Below are positions 1-5,979 of a DNA stretch of 6,286 nt, in pieces (position 1 is the first letter of the stretch; every line of letters starts with the position of its first letter). A program made the translations under genes and the position numbers. The DNA lies in contig JAKSUD010000055.1 of NCBI GenBank assembly GCA_024409185.1, positions 1-6,286 on the forward strand. Direction: 5' to 3'. The DNA is from an archaeon (GTDB taxonomy: Archaea > Methanobacteriota > Methanobacteria > Methanobacteriales > Methanobacteriaceae). The notes below the pieces were generated by a model that was not told where the DNA came from, searched no databases, and was given only the letters and a program-made list of their open reading frames with translations.

Positions 1-55
1 CAATAAGTGCTGTTACAAATGCCATTTTAAATATTTTAGTATCATCTAATTCCAT
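1..55 (-). CDS. 5' end of an unidentified protein gene (partial, leaves the window)
   Basis: An ATG at 53-55 on the minus strand opens a frame that stays open to the window edge and encodes MELDDTKIFKMAFVTALI. A good ribosome binding site (AAGGTGG, about 60-66) lies four bases before the ATG, and a TATA-like element sits about 40 bp upstream, so this looks like a true gene start. The peptide begins with a short acidic head followed by a hydrophobic stretch, suggesting an N-terminal membrane anchor or signal segment. I cannot identify the family from 18 residues. A guess from memory is one of the small archaeal membrane-anchored OB-fold proteins, but nothing visible proves it. Its transcription runs in the same direction as the protease gene upstream of it. 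Confidence 0.6.
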   Translation of the reverse strand, partial: MELDDTKIFKMAFVTALI

Positions 56-66
56 TATACCACCTT

Positions 67-102
67 AAATAAGTAGTATTTTTAAAATAGAATATAAATT
101 TT
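67..102 (-). promoter_or_regulatory. Probable promoter of the partial gene at 1-55
   Basis: Read on the minus strand, TTTATATT (about 92-99) is a good archaeal TATA-box match, with an A/G-containing stretch (GAGTAAAA) directly upstream that could serve as a BRE. Transcription starting about 25 bp downstream would give a leader of roughly 15 bases that includes the GGTGG ribosome binding site. This is pattern matching in very AT-rich DNA, so the exact box is uncertain. Confidence 0.4.
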
Positions 103-162
103 ACTCAAAAATGAAAACAAAATTGTTTTAAGAGTGTAAACATACAATAAAACTAAAATATT

Positions 163-252
163 ACATTAAAAATAGAAAAATATAATAAATTGATAAAAAA
201 TAAAAAAATTATCAAAAATACACTTAAAATAGAAAATCATAATAAATTTTTA
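163..252. repeat. Imperfect A-rich direct repeat with a small inverted repeat between copies
   Basis: Bases 163-195 and 220-252 align over 33 positions with about 27 matches, a period of 57 bp. Both carry an AAAATAGAAAA core followed by ATAATAAATT. A shorter related stretch, TTAAAATAGAA, occurs at 82-92 next to the TATA element of the left gene. Between the two copies TTGATAA (190-196) pairs with TTATCAA (209-215) around a 12-base A-rich loop. With this base composition chance similarity is a real possibility. Confidence 0.3.
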
Positions 253-281
253 TCTAAATTAAATATAATATTAAAAGGTAT

Positions 282-323
282 AAAAAATATTAAAAAAAGA
301 AAATAATAATTAAAAAAATAAAA
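282..323 (-). terminator. U-tract terminator region after the CPBP protease gene
   Basis: Just past the protease stop codon, the minus-strand transcript would carry uninterrupted U runs of seven (complement of 312-318), seven (292-298) and six (282-287), separated by short A/U sequence. Archaeal RNA polymerase terminates at oligo-U tracts without needing a hairpin, so this cluster fits a terminator. No stable hairpin is seen immediately before it. Confidence 0.45.
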
Positions 324-335
324 TAAGGACTAAAA

Positions 336-1118
336 TTAATTAGCCCATTTTTCTTCCCAAACTTCAACAATCTCATCATGTTTAGCAGATCTAACATAAT
401 AAAATCCTAAAACAATCACAACTATTGAAATAATAAATATTGCTATATTAGAAGCATCACAAACCAATGCAGCAGATACAAGACCATTAGTAGTAAATGC
501 AGCTGCCACAATATCATTTAATGCATGACAGAATATAAGCACCCAAAGGTTTCCAGTTCTTAAATAAACAGCACCAAATAATATTCCTATAGCAGAAGCA
601 TAGAATACTTGGAAAATAGTTGCATCTAACGGAGCTGACCCAACATTGGCCATATGAACAAGTCCAAAGAGTAGTGCTGAAACGATAAGAATCCCATAGA
701 TTCCTTTAGAACTTCTAAAGAATTTCATTAAATATGAAATTAAAACACCTCTAAAAATAATTTCTTCAGATACTCCAGGAGCTAAACCTGCAATAACTCC
801 AAGAAGAAGAGTTTCTAATGTAGGAATTTTAAAATTAGGATCAATGAAAATAGTTAAAGTAAATAAAATAAAAGGACAAACCAGTAAAAATGCAAATTTA
901 AATTTAGAAAAACTAAAGAATCCTTTGATTTTATAAAGATATATGTATAGTAAAGCAATCACAAAAGAACCAATAATTATTCCAAGACTCATACCATTTT
1001 CAGGACCTAAAAAACTAAAAAATCCTCCAAATAATGCAGAAATTGAAAAAAATAATATAAATGCAACAACTGCAAAAACTATAAAGGAAATAATTGATCT
1101 ATCTCTAAAATTAGTCAA
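336..1118 (-). CDS. CPBP family intramembrane metalloprotease (Abi/CAAX-type)
   Basis: A polytopic membrane protein of the CPBP (CAAX protease and bacteriocin-processing, formerly Abi, PF02517) family. Numbering is from the GTG at 1125-1127. All three family motifs are present: EExxxR (E121, E122, R126), FxxxH (F154, H158) and a final HxxxD (H201, D205). These glutamates and histidines are the catalytic or metal-binding residues of the family. About eight hydrophobic segments span residues 12-245, and a charged tail ends in VWEEKWAN. The first GTG lies inside AGGTGAT, a strong anti-16S match, so the TTG at 1116-1118, six bases after GGTG, is the more likely start and gives 260 residues. With GTG the gene would run to 1127. 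The substrate is unknown: relatives process CAAX proteins, peptides or regulators. A hairpin with a U-tract lies upstream, separating it from the AIM24 gene. Confidence 0.9.
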   Translation of the reverse strand: MTNFRDRSIISFIVFAVVAFILFFSISALFGGFFSFLGPENGMSLGIIIGSFVIALLYIYLYKIKGFFSFSKFKFAFLLVCPFILFTLTIFIDPNFKIPTLETLLLGVIAGLAPGVSEEIIFRGVLISYLMKFFRSSKGIYGILIVSALLFGLVHMANVGSAPLDATIFQVFYASAIGILFGAVYLRTGNLWVLIFCHALNDIVAAAFTTNGLVSAALVCDASNIAIFIISIVVIVLGFYYVRSAKHDEIVEVWEEKWAN

Positions 1119-1140
1119 AATAATCACCTACTCAATAAAT

Positions 1141-1180
1141 AAAAAAAGAAAAAATTAAAGATAAAATATTATTTATCTTT
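1141..1180 (-). terminator. Hairpin plus U-tract, terminator of the AIM24-family gene
   Basis: On the minus strand AAAGATAAA (complement of 1172-1180) pairs perfectly with TTTATCTTT (complement of 1157-1165) around a six-base loop. It is followed by AATTTTTTCTTTTTTT (complement of 1141-1156). The element lies about 50 bases past the AIM24-family stop codon and just before the protease ribosome binding site. A 9-bp stem plus two U runs resembles an intrinsic terminator. The stem is nearly all A-U, so the U-tract may do most of the work. Its closeness to the protease start leaves room for a role in that gene's leader. Confidence 0.5.
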
Positions 1181-1232
1181 CTATATGAAATAGTATTGTT
1201 TTAACAAATAATAATTTATTTTAATATTGAAT

Positions 1233-1909
1233 TTATTTAGTAGTAATATATGGCATTATATTATCTATAAATGTACTTAATGGCATGGTTTGTATCCATA
1301 CTCTTCCAGGTCCAGTGAGAGTACCTAAGAATAATCCTTCTCCACTAAGTAACATGTTTTTAGCACCTTTAACTCTTTCAATATCAAAATCTACAGTTTC
1401 ATCCATAGCTGCTAAATGTCCTGCTTCAATAAACATTTTTTCTCCAGGTTCAAGATTAAATTCTAATACTTCACCATCAACTTCTAAAAATACTAATCCT
1501 TTACCGGTGAATTTTTGTAATATGAAACCTTCTCCACCAAATAAACCGGCACCTAATTTTTTCCTAAAGATTGTTTCAAAGTTAACACTTTCTTCAGATA
1601 CTAAAAATGCATTTTTAGCACCAATAATTGTGTTTGTTCCATCTAATTCCATTGGAATTATTTTTCCAGGAAAAGCAGATGCAAAACTTACTTTTTGATT
1701 GTCTTCTCTGCAATGTAATGAGTTAAAAAGAGTGCATCCCCAGTTAATGCTCTTCCAAGCCCTTTTAAAACTCCACCATCAGTATCAGTTTGCATTTTAA
1801 CATGAGGTGACATTATAGCCATACCACCACTTTGAGTTTTTAAGGATTCACCTTTTTCTAATTCACATATAACAATTGGAAAGTTTCCACCTTTAATTTC
1901 ATATTTCAT
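1233..1909 (-). pseudogene. AIM24 / TIGR00266 family protein, split by one frameshift
   Basis: Two adjacent minus-strand frames together make one full AIM24/TIGR00266 protein (PF01987, AIM24; a beta-rich fold of unclear function). The N-terminal part, 1688-1909, encodes 73 residues starting MKYEIKGGNFP and stops at TAA 1688-1690. The C-terminal part continues in the -1 frame to the TAA at 1233, with its first Met at 1650-1652. It keeps the family's landmarks: FASAFPGKIIP, KKLGAGLFGGEGF, GHLAAMDETVDFDI and TGPGRVWIQTMP. Adding one base near 1706 would join them as IAEEDNQKVSFASAFPG and give 225 residues, close to the usual family length. Every later motif is intact, so the break is very recent, a sequencing error, or a programmed shift. 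The start is supported by GGAGA at 1917-1921. If the sequence is right, the gene is probably non-functional. Confidence 0.85.
1688..1711 (-). other. Frameshift site in the AIM24-family gene
   Basis: The upstream frame reads IAEKTIKK and stops. The -1 frame of the same bases reads REDNQKVSFASAFPG and continues into the conserved family sequence. The family-like residues EDNQKV already begin upstream of the A5 run at 1692-1696, so the best single repair is one base added in GCAGAGAAGAC (complement of 1701-1711), giving GCA GAA GAA GAC. A shift at C AAA AAG (complement of 1691-1697) is the alternative. Confidence 0.7.
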
Positions 1910-1940
1910 AGTTTTATCTCCATTATTTAATAATTTTTAT

Positions 1941-1966
1941 AAGATATATTCATTTTATATTTAAAC
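1941..1966 (-). promoter_or_regulatory. Probable promoter of the AIM24-family gene
   Basis: The minus strand reads GGTTTAAATATAAAATG followed by AATATATC. Either ATATAAAA or AATATATC could be the TATA box, placing the start of transcription about 10-25 bases before the ATG at 1907-1909, with GGAGA in the leader. TTTAAAC (1960-1966 on the plus strand) resembles the half-sites found upstream of 5276, but only one is present here. Confidence 0.35.
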
Positions 1967-1999
1967 CTATTTAATATTAATTAAATAAATAAACATAGG
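1966..1999 (-). terminator. Possible hairpin after the DNA ligase gene
   Basis: Directly after the ligase stop codon, CCTAT (complement of 1995-1999) can pair with ATAGG (complement of 1966-1970), enclosing a six-bp A/T stem (1970-1975 with 1980-1985). No long U-tract follows, so the case for a terminator is weak. The right end overlaps the proposed promoter of the next gene. Confidence 0.2.
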
Positions 2000-2000
2000 A

Positions 2001-3653
2001 TTATCCTTTAAACATTGATTCTAAACGTTCTACAGTGTCAATATCTGCTAAACCTTTATCAGTTCTAATTCTTTTAACAACTGGGAAACGTAAAGAATAA
2101 CCTGCTTCATATTCAGGACTTTTAACAATTTCACTATAAGCTATTTCAAATATGATTTTTGGATGAACTGTTATCCTTGTACCTTTTTCTGATATTTTAT
2201 TCTCTTCCATCAATTTAGTAAGTCTTGCAAGGTCATCATCTGAAAGACCAGTACCTACATGAGCTAATGGTTTAAGTTCATCATCATAATCTCTAAGAGC
2301 AATTAAATAAGAACCAATAAAGTCCCCTCTTTTACCAATTCCTTTAACCCCACCAATAACAACAGCATCTAAAGTTTCAGGTTCTGCCTTAAATTTAAGC
2401 ATCTTTTTACCACGAACACCAGGAATATAAGGTTCGCTGCAGTTTTTAATCATTATTCCTTCATGTCCACCATCAATAGATTTATTAAATAAATTAATTG
2501 CATCATCAATGTTATTTGGACCTACTTTAACAATATCACTAAGTTCTACACCATCAACAGAATCATCAACTATATTTTCTAAAATTTCACGTCTTTTAAT
2601 AATAGGTTCATCGATTTTAGGTTCTACAAAGTATAAAAGATCATAAAGATATACTTTAAGAGGTACAGATTCCATAGCTTCTTCAATACCATATTTTCTT
2701 CTAACTCTTCTTAAAATATGTTGGAATGAAAGAGGTTTACCATCACGAGTAGCTATTACTTCACCTTCTGCAATAAAATCAGCATCAGGAAATGCTTCTC
2801 TAATCATATCAACAACTTCAGGAATAGCTAAAGTAATATTTTCTAAACGGCGAGTAAATAATGTAATTTCATCACCATTTTTGTGAACTTGCATACGAAT
2901 TCCATCATATTTAGTTTCACATAAAGCACAACCCATCTCAAGAATACTTTCTTCAACACCAGGAGATAATTGAGCAAGCATAGGTTTTACAGGTTTTCCA
3001 GGAGTTAAACTAAGTCTTTTAAGACCTGCTTCTCCTTCAAGAGCAGCTACTTTTGCAACAAGCCCTACATCATTAGTTAACATATGAGCTCTCTCAGCTA
3101 CTGCTTTATCAATATTAAAAGCTTGTGAAATACCATCACGAATAATTCCTTCACCTACACCAATTCTAAGTTCTTCTGTGATTGTTCTACAAATATACTT
3201 AGATTCAACAGCACTTGCAGAAGAGAGAAGTTCTAAAATATTAGAGATTTTACGAGCTGTTGAACGACTTCCTGAGATAGTAGCTAATTTTCTAAGTTGA
3301 TTAAAAACAAAACTTACAGTTAAAGGTTGAGAAAAAAAGGTCATTTGAGTCTTTTTAGCATATAACTTTTCAGATGCAGCCCCCATATCTCCTTCATCAC
3401 GAACAGCATCTTCAACAGTATCAACAGATACTCCTACAGCATCTGCTACAGCTTTCATAACAAGTTTATCACCAATTCCCTGTTCTTCTTCACTCCATGA
3501 AGGAAAAACAGTTCCTAAAACCATTAAAGTAATTTTAGGTAATTCATCAACTTCTACTTTTTTAAAGAACTCTGCTAAAATCGCTGTTTTTTCTAATCTT
3601 TTAGTAGTTGCACCTAAATCTTCATAAACCTTTACAAGTTCTGCATATTTCAT
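2001..3653 (-). CDS. lig: ATP-dependent DNA ligase
   Basis: The replicative and repair DNA ligase of archaea, which seals nicks through an enzyme-AMP intermediate. At 550 residues it has the normal archaeal three-part layout: an alpha-helical DNA-binding domain (about 1-190), an adenylation domain (about 222-425) and an OB-fold domain (about 430-545). Nucleotidyltransferase motifs are clear: motif I ETKYDGIR with catalytic K248, motif Ia TRRLENIT (267-274), motif III FIAEGEVIA (293-301), motif IIIa VYLYDLLYF (334-342), motif IV HEGIMIK (397-403), motif V MLKFK (K420, K422) and motif VI RFPVVKRIRTDK (522-533). Motif V has Met where many ligases have Trp, which I regard as lineage variation. 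The start is set by GGAGAG (3661-3666) seven bases before the ATG. The gene is full length with no sign of damage. Confidence 0.97.
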   Translation of the reverse strand: MKYAELVKVYEDLGATTKRLEKTAILAEFFKKVEVDELPKITLMVLGTVFPSWSEEEQGIGDKLVMKAVADAVGVSVDTVEDAVRDEGDMGAASEKLYAKKTQMTFFSQPLTVSFVFNQLRKLATISGSRSTARKISNILELLSSASAVESKYICRTITEELRIGVGEGIIRDGISQAFNIDKAVAERAHMLTNDVGLVAKVAALEGEAGLKRLSLTPGKPVKPMLAQLSPGVEESILEMGCALCETKYDGIRMQVHKNGDEITLFTRRLENITLAIPEVVDMIREAFPDADFIAEGEVIATRDGKPLSFQHILRRVRRKYGIEEAMESVPLKVYLYDLLYFVEPKIDEPIIKRREILENIVDDSVDGVELSDIVKVGPNNIDDAINLFNKSIDGGHEGIMIKNCSEPYIPGVRGKKMLKFKAEPETLDAVVIGGVKGIGKRGDFIGSYLIALRDYDDELKPLAHVGTGLSDDDLARLTKLMEENKISEKGTRITVHPKIIFEIAYSEIVKSPEYEAGYSLRFPVVKRIRTDKGLADIDTVERLESMFKG

Positions 3654-3685
3654 AAGCTTTCTCTCCTATTATTATATCTAATTAA

Positions 3686-3706
3686 AGATATTATAATATT
3701 TAACTA
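3686..3706 (-). promoter_or_regulatory. Probable promoter of the DNA ligase gene
   Basis: On the minus strand, AAATATTATAATATC lies 35-50 bases before the ligase ATG and is the best TATA-like element in the 121-bp gap after thiC. Initiation about 25 bases downstream would leave a short leader containing GGAGAG. The assignment rests on position and A/T pattern only. Confidence 0.35.
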
Positions 3707-3736
3707 ATTTAATCCATAAGTTAAAAACATTTAATC

Positions 3737-3774
3737 AATTAGAAAAATAATTAGAAAAATTAAATAAAATTAAA
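3737..3774 (-). terminator. Tandem U5-tract terminator after thiC
   Basis: The 12-mer AATTAGAAAAAT occurs twice in perfect tandem (3737-3748 and 3749-3760). A partial third copy, AATTAGAAA (3773-3781), covers the thiC stop codon. In the thiC transcript this gives two successive U5 runs shortly after the stop, which fits a U-tract terminator of the archaeal kind. The repeat looks like a small local duplication. Confidence 0.45.
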
Positions 3775-5049
3775 TTAGAAATCTCCTTTAGCAATTTTAA
3801 CTGCACAGTATTCTCCACACATTGCACACATTTCATCATCATCTAACTTACATTTATTTCTATAATGACGAGGTTTTACTTTATCAAATGCTAAATTAAA
3901 CTGAGCTTCCCAATCAAAATCTCTTCTTGCTTTAGACATTTTCACTTCATTATCCCATGCACTATCTAAACCTAAAGCAACATCTGCAGCTTGAGCAGCT
4001 ATTTTACTAGCTATTACTCCTTCTTTTACATCTTCAAGAGAAGGTAAAGTTAAATGTTCCGCAGGAGTTACATAACATAAAAAGCCAGCACCACTTGAAG
4101 CAGCAATTGCCCCACCAATAGCTCCTGTAATATGATCATAACCTGGTGCTAAATCAGTTACAATAGGACCTAAAACATAGAATGGAGCACCATGACATAA
4201 AGTTTTCTGAATTTCCATATTAGATTTAATTTGATTAAGAGGCATGTGTCCTGGACCTTCAACCATTGTTTGAACACCTACATCTTGAGCTCTTTTAACA
4301 AGTGTTCCTAATGTAACAAGCTCTTGAATTTGAGGAATATCACTTGCATCACTAAGACAACCTGGACGTAGGCCATCTCCAAGTGAAAGAGTAATATCAT
4401 ATTCTAAAGCTATTTCTAATAAATAATCATAATTTTCAAATAAAGGATTTTCTTTATCATTATGTAAAATCCAAGAAGCAAGGAATGTTCCTCCCCTACT
4501 TACAATGCCCATAATCCTTTTTTGTTTTTGTAATTTACCAACTATATCTTTATTAACACCACAATGAAGTGTCATAAAGTCTACTCCTTCTTTAGCTTGA
4601 TTTTCAATAGCTTTAAAGAAGTCATCTTCATCCATGTCAACTATTTCATTACCTTTATTTAAAGTAATTACTCCTGCTTCATATATTGGAACAGTCCCAA
4701 TAGGCACATCTACAGAAGATATGATTGCTTTTCTAAATTTGAGTAAATCTGGTCCTGTACTTAAATCCATAATTGCATCTGCACCAAATTCAACAGCTAA
4801 TTTAGCTTTTTTAATTTCAAGGTCGATGTCTTCAATTTTACTGGAGGAACCAATATTTGCATTAATTTTAGTTGTTAAACCTTTACCAATACCATAAGCT
4901 TTAGTTTTTCTTAAGATATTTTTAGGTATAACTATAGTTCCTTTAGCGACTCCAGCCCTAACCTTTTCCGCGTCAATATTCTCAGCTATTGAAACAGATT
5001 TCATTTCTGTAGTAATATTTCCTTTTTTAGCTTCAGTCATTTGAGTCAT
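3775..5049 (-). CDS. thiC: Phosphomethylpyrimidine synthase ThiC
   Basis: A radical-SAM-type enzyme of thiamine synthesis that rearranges aminoimidazole ribotide into hydroxymethylpyrimidine phosphate, using a [4Fe-4S] cluster and S-adenosylmethionine. The 424 residues match the short archaeal form that lacks the extra N-terminal domain of enterobacterial ThiC. Family blocks appear in order: ADAIMDLSTGPDL (90-102), MTLHCGVN (159-166), SRGGTF (184-189), SLGDGLRPG (222-230), VEGPGHMP (263-270), LGPIVTDLAPGYDHITGAIG (293-312) and TPAEHLTLP (328-336). H268 and H332 are the likely metal-binding histidines, by family analogy. The cluster-binding cysteines are C408, C411 and C415 (CAMCGEYC), a CX2CX3C spacing rather than the CX2CX4C of bacterial ThiC. 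AAGGTG (5055-5060) lies five bases before the ATG and supports this start over the Met at codon 4. It is transcribed away from the IscU-like gene. Confidence 0.96.
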   Translation of the reverse strand: MTQMTEAKKGNITTEMKSVSIAENIDAEKVRAGVAKGTIVIPKNILRKTKAYGIGKGLTTKINANIGSSSKIEDIDLEIKKAKLAVEFGADAIMDLSTGPDLLKFRKAIISSVDVPIGTVPIYEAGVITLNKGNEIVDMDEDDFFKAIENQAKEGVDFMTLHCGVNKDIVGKLQKQKRIMGIVSRGGTFLASWILHNDKENPLFENYDYLLEIALEYDITLSLGDGLRPGCLSDASDIPQIQELVTLGTLVKRAQDVGVQTMVEGPGHMPLNQIKSNMEIQKTLCHGAPFYVLGPIVTDLAPGYDHITGAIGGAIAASSGAGFLCYVTPAEHLTLPSLEDVKEGVIASKIAAQAADVALGLDSAWDNEVKMSKARRDFDWEAQFNLAFDKVKPRHYRNKCKLDDDEMCAMCGEYCAVKIAKGDF

Positions 5050-5120
5050 ATAAACACCTTAAATACATTAATAAATTCCAATAAAATTATAAATTAAAAT
5101 TTAATAAATAAATTAAATCC

Positions 5121-5138
5121 TAAATTTATAAGTTACTT
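5121..5138 (-). promoter_or_regulatory. Probable thiC promoter
   Basis: On the minus strand, AAGTAACTTATAAATTTA offers a BRE-like purine/A-rich stretch followed by TTATAAAT. Initiation about 25 bases downstream would give a leader near 50 bases. A second candidate, TTTTATATCT (5151-5160), would give a leader of about 80 bases. I see no TPP-riboswitch core in this leader. Confidence 0.35.
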
Positions 5139-5185
5139 TTAATAATCATAAGATATAAAATAATTAAAAAATAAAAATAATATTA

Positions 5186-5239
5186 GTTTAAGAAAATATT
5201 TAAACATACTATAAAATAGTAGTTTAAAAAAATTTAAAC
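5186..5239 (+). promoter_or_regulatory. Paired palindromic operators around the TATA box of the IscU-like/GGGtGRT operon
   Basis: Two related palindromes lie about 35 bp apart. The left one is GTTTAAG (5186-5192) with TTTAAAC (5199-5205) across six bases. The right one is GTTTAAA (5222-5228) with TTTAAAC (5233-5239) across four bases, and it is perfect. Both are followed by ATA. Between them CTATAAAA (5209-5216, approximately) is the best TATA box, itself inside a TACTAT-AAA-ATAGTA inverted repeat (5207-5221). Transcription would begin near 5236-5242, so the right copy would lie between TATA and start site, a usual place for a repressor. The regulator is unknown. The arrangement is seen directly; the role is inferred. 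Confidence 0.5.
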
Positions 5240-5275
5240 ATAATCATACTTTTATAATTATTAAGAGGAAAGAAA

Positions 5276-5968
5276 ATGATATACTCAAAAGATATCGAAA
5301 ATATGTGTAAGGTTGCAAAAGGTGCCAACCATGGCCCAGCACCAATACCTGAAGAAGATGAATGGATTAAATCTAAAGGAATTAAAGATATTTCTGGTTT
5401 AACTCATGGTGTAGGTTGGTGTGCACCACAACAAGGAGCTTGTAAATTAACTTTAAATGTTAAAGGTGGAATCATCGAAGAAGCATTAGTAGAAACTCTT
5501 GGATGTTCTGGTATGACTCATTCTGCAGCAATGGCTGGAGAAATCTTAGTTGGTAAAACCATTCTTGAAGCATTAAACACAGACCTTGTATGTGATGCTA
5601 TTAACACAGCTATGAGAGAATTATTCTTACAAATTGTTTATGGTAGAACTCAATCTGCTTTCTCAGAAGGAGGGCTCCCAATTGGAGCAGGTCTTGAAGA
5701 TTTAGGTAAAGGTCATAGAAGCCAAGTAGGTACTATTTACAGTACAAATCTCAAAGGTCCAAGATATCTTGAACTTGCAGAAGGTTACATAACTGAAATA
5801 GGTTTAGATGAAGATGATGAAATTATTGGATACAAATATGTAAACCTTGGAATTATGATGGACAACATTAAAAAAGGTGTAGATCCAATAAAAGCTATTG
5901 AAGATGCAAGTGGAAAATATGGAAGATTTGACGATGCAGTCAAAACTATAGATCCAAGGAAAGAATAG
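5276..5968 (+). CDS. IscU/NifU-N-like iron-sulfur scaffold-type protein, partner of GGGtGRT
   Basis: A 230-residue protein whose first half resembles the IscU/NifU N-terminal scaffold fold. C49, C56 and the following strand KLTLNVKGGIIEEALVETLG lead into GCSGMTHSAAMAGEILVGKT (76-95), which parallels the GCGSAIASSS...GKT region of IscU. The C77 loop matches the second IscU cluster cysteine, and C49 could match the first. I see no cysteine at the place of the third: C106 is nearer, in DLVCDAIN. Residues about 110-230 form an added region found in this family, with GGLPIGAGLEDLGKGHRSQV and an acidic patch DEDDE (178-182). GAGG (5265-5268) lies seven bases before the ATG. The GGGtGRT gene starts 11 bp after the stop, so the two form an operon. 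Such proteins are commonly annotated as Fe-S assembly scaffolds, but I know of no proven function. Confidence 0.88.
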   Translation: MIYSKDIENMCKVAKGANHGPAPIPEEDEWIKSKGIKDISGLTHGVGWCAPQQGACKLTLNVKGGIIEEALVETLGCSGMTHSAAMAGEILVGKTILEALNTDLVCDAINTAMRELFLQIVYGRTQSAFSEGGLPIGAGLEDLGKGHRSQVGTIYSTNLKGPRYLELAEGYITEIGLDEDDEIIGYKYVNLGIMMDNIKKGVDPIKAIEDASGKYGRFDDAVKTIDPRKE

Positions 5969-5979
5969 GGGGTAAAATT

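Larger units (their letters stand above)
56..335. other. AT-rich intergenic region, no gene seen
   Basis: These 280 bases contain almost no G or C and no convincing coding frame on either strand. They hold the promoter of the partial gene at the left, U-tract terminators of the CPBP gene at the right, an imperfect direct repeat (163-195 and 220-252) and a small inverted repeat (190-196 with 209-215). No RNA gene or CRISPR pattern is visible. Confidence 0.6.

Noticed and set aside
56..335. CRISPR array or small RNA gene in the A-rich gap
   Set aside because: The repeats are imperfect, only two or three in number, and of very low complexity; no GC-rich structured segment, typical of RNA genes in AT-rich archaea, is present.
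943..1158. Plus-strand open frame of 71 codons
   Set aside because: It lies opposite the protease gene, has lysine/asparagine-rich low-complexity sequence and no ribosome binding site. It is a shadow frame.
1285..1698. Plus-strand open frame of 137 codons
   Set aside because: It is antisense to the AIM24-family gene, is rich in Pro/Ser/Asn as expected from reverse reading, and has no family features.
2376..2412. Met in place of the usual Trp in DNA ligase motif V as a sign of inactivation
   Set aside because: Both motif V lysines and all other catalytic motifs are intact, so this looks like lineage variation rather than damage.
4634..4897. Plus-strand open frame of 87 codons
   Set aside because: It is fully antisense to conserved thiC coding sequence and has no ribosome binding site.
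5050..5130. TPP riboswitch in the thiC leader
   Set aside because: I looked for the CUGAGA element and the other conserved TPP core sequences and found none; the leader is nearly pure A/U and rather short.
5249..5260. TTTTATAATTAT as the TATA box of the IscU-like gene
   Set aside because: It is only about 20 bases before the ATG, so transcription would begin at or after the start codon and lose the visible GAGG ribosome binding site.
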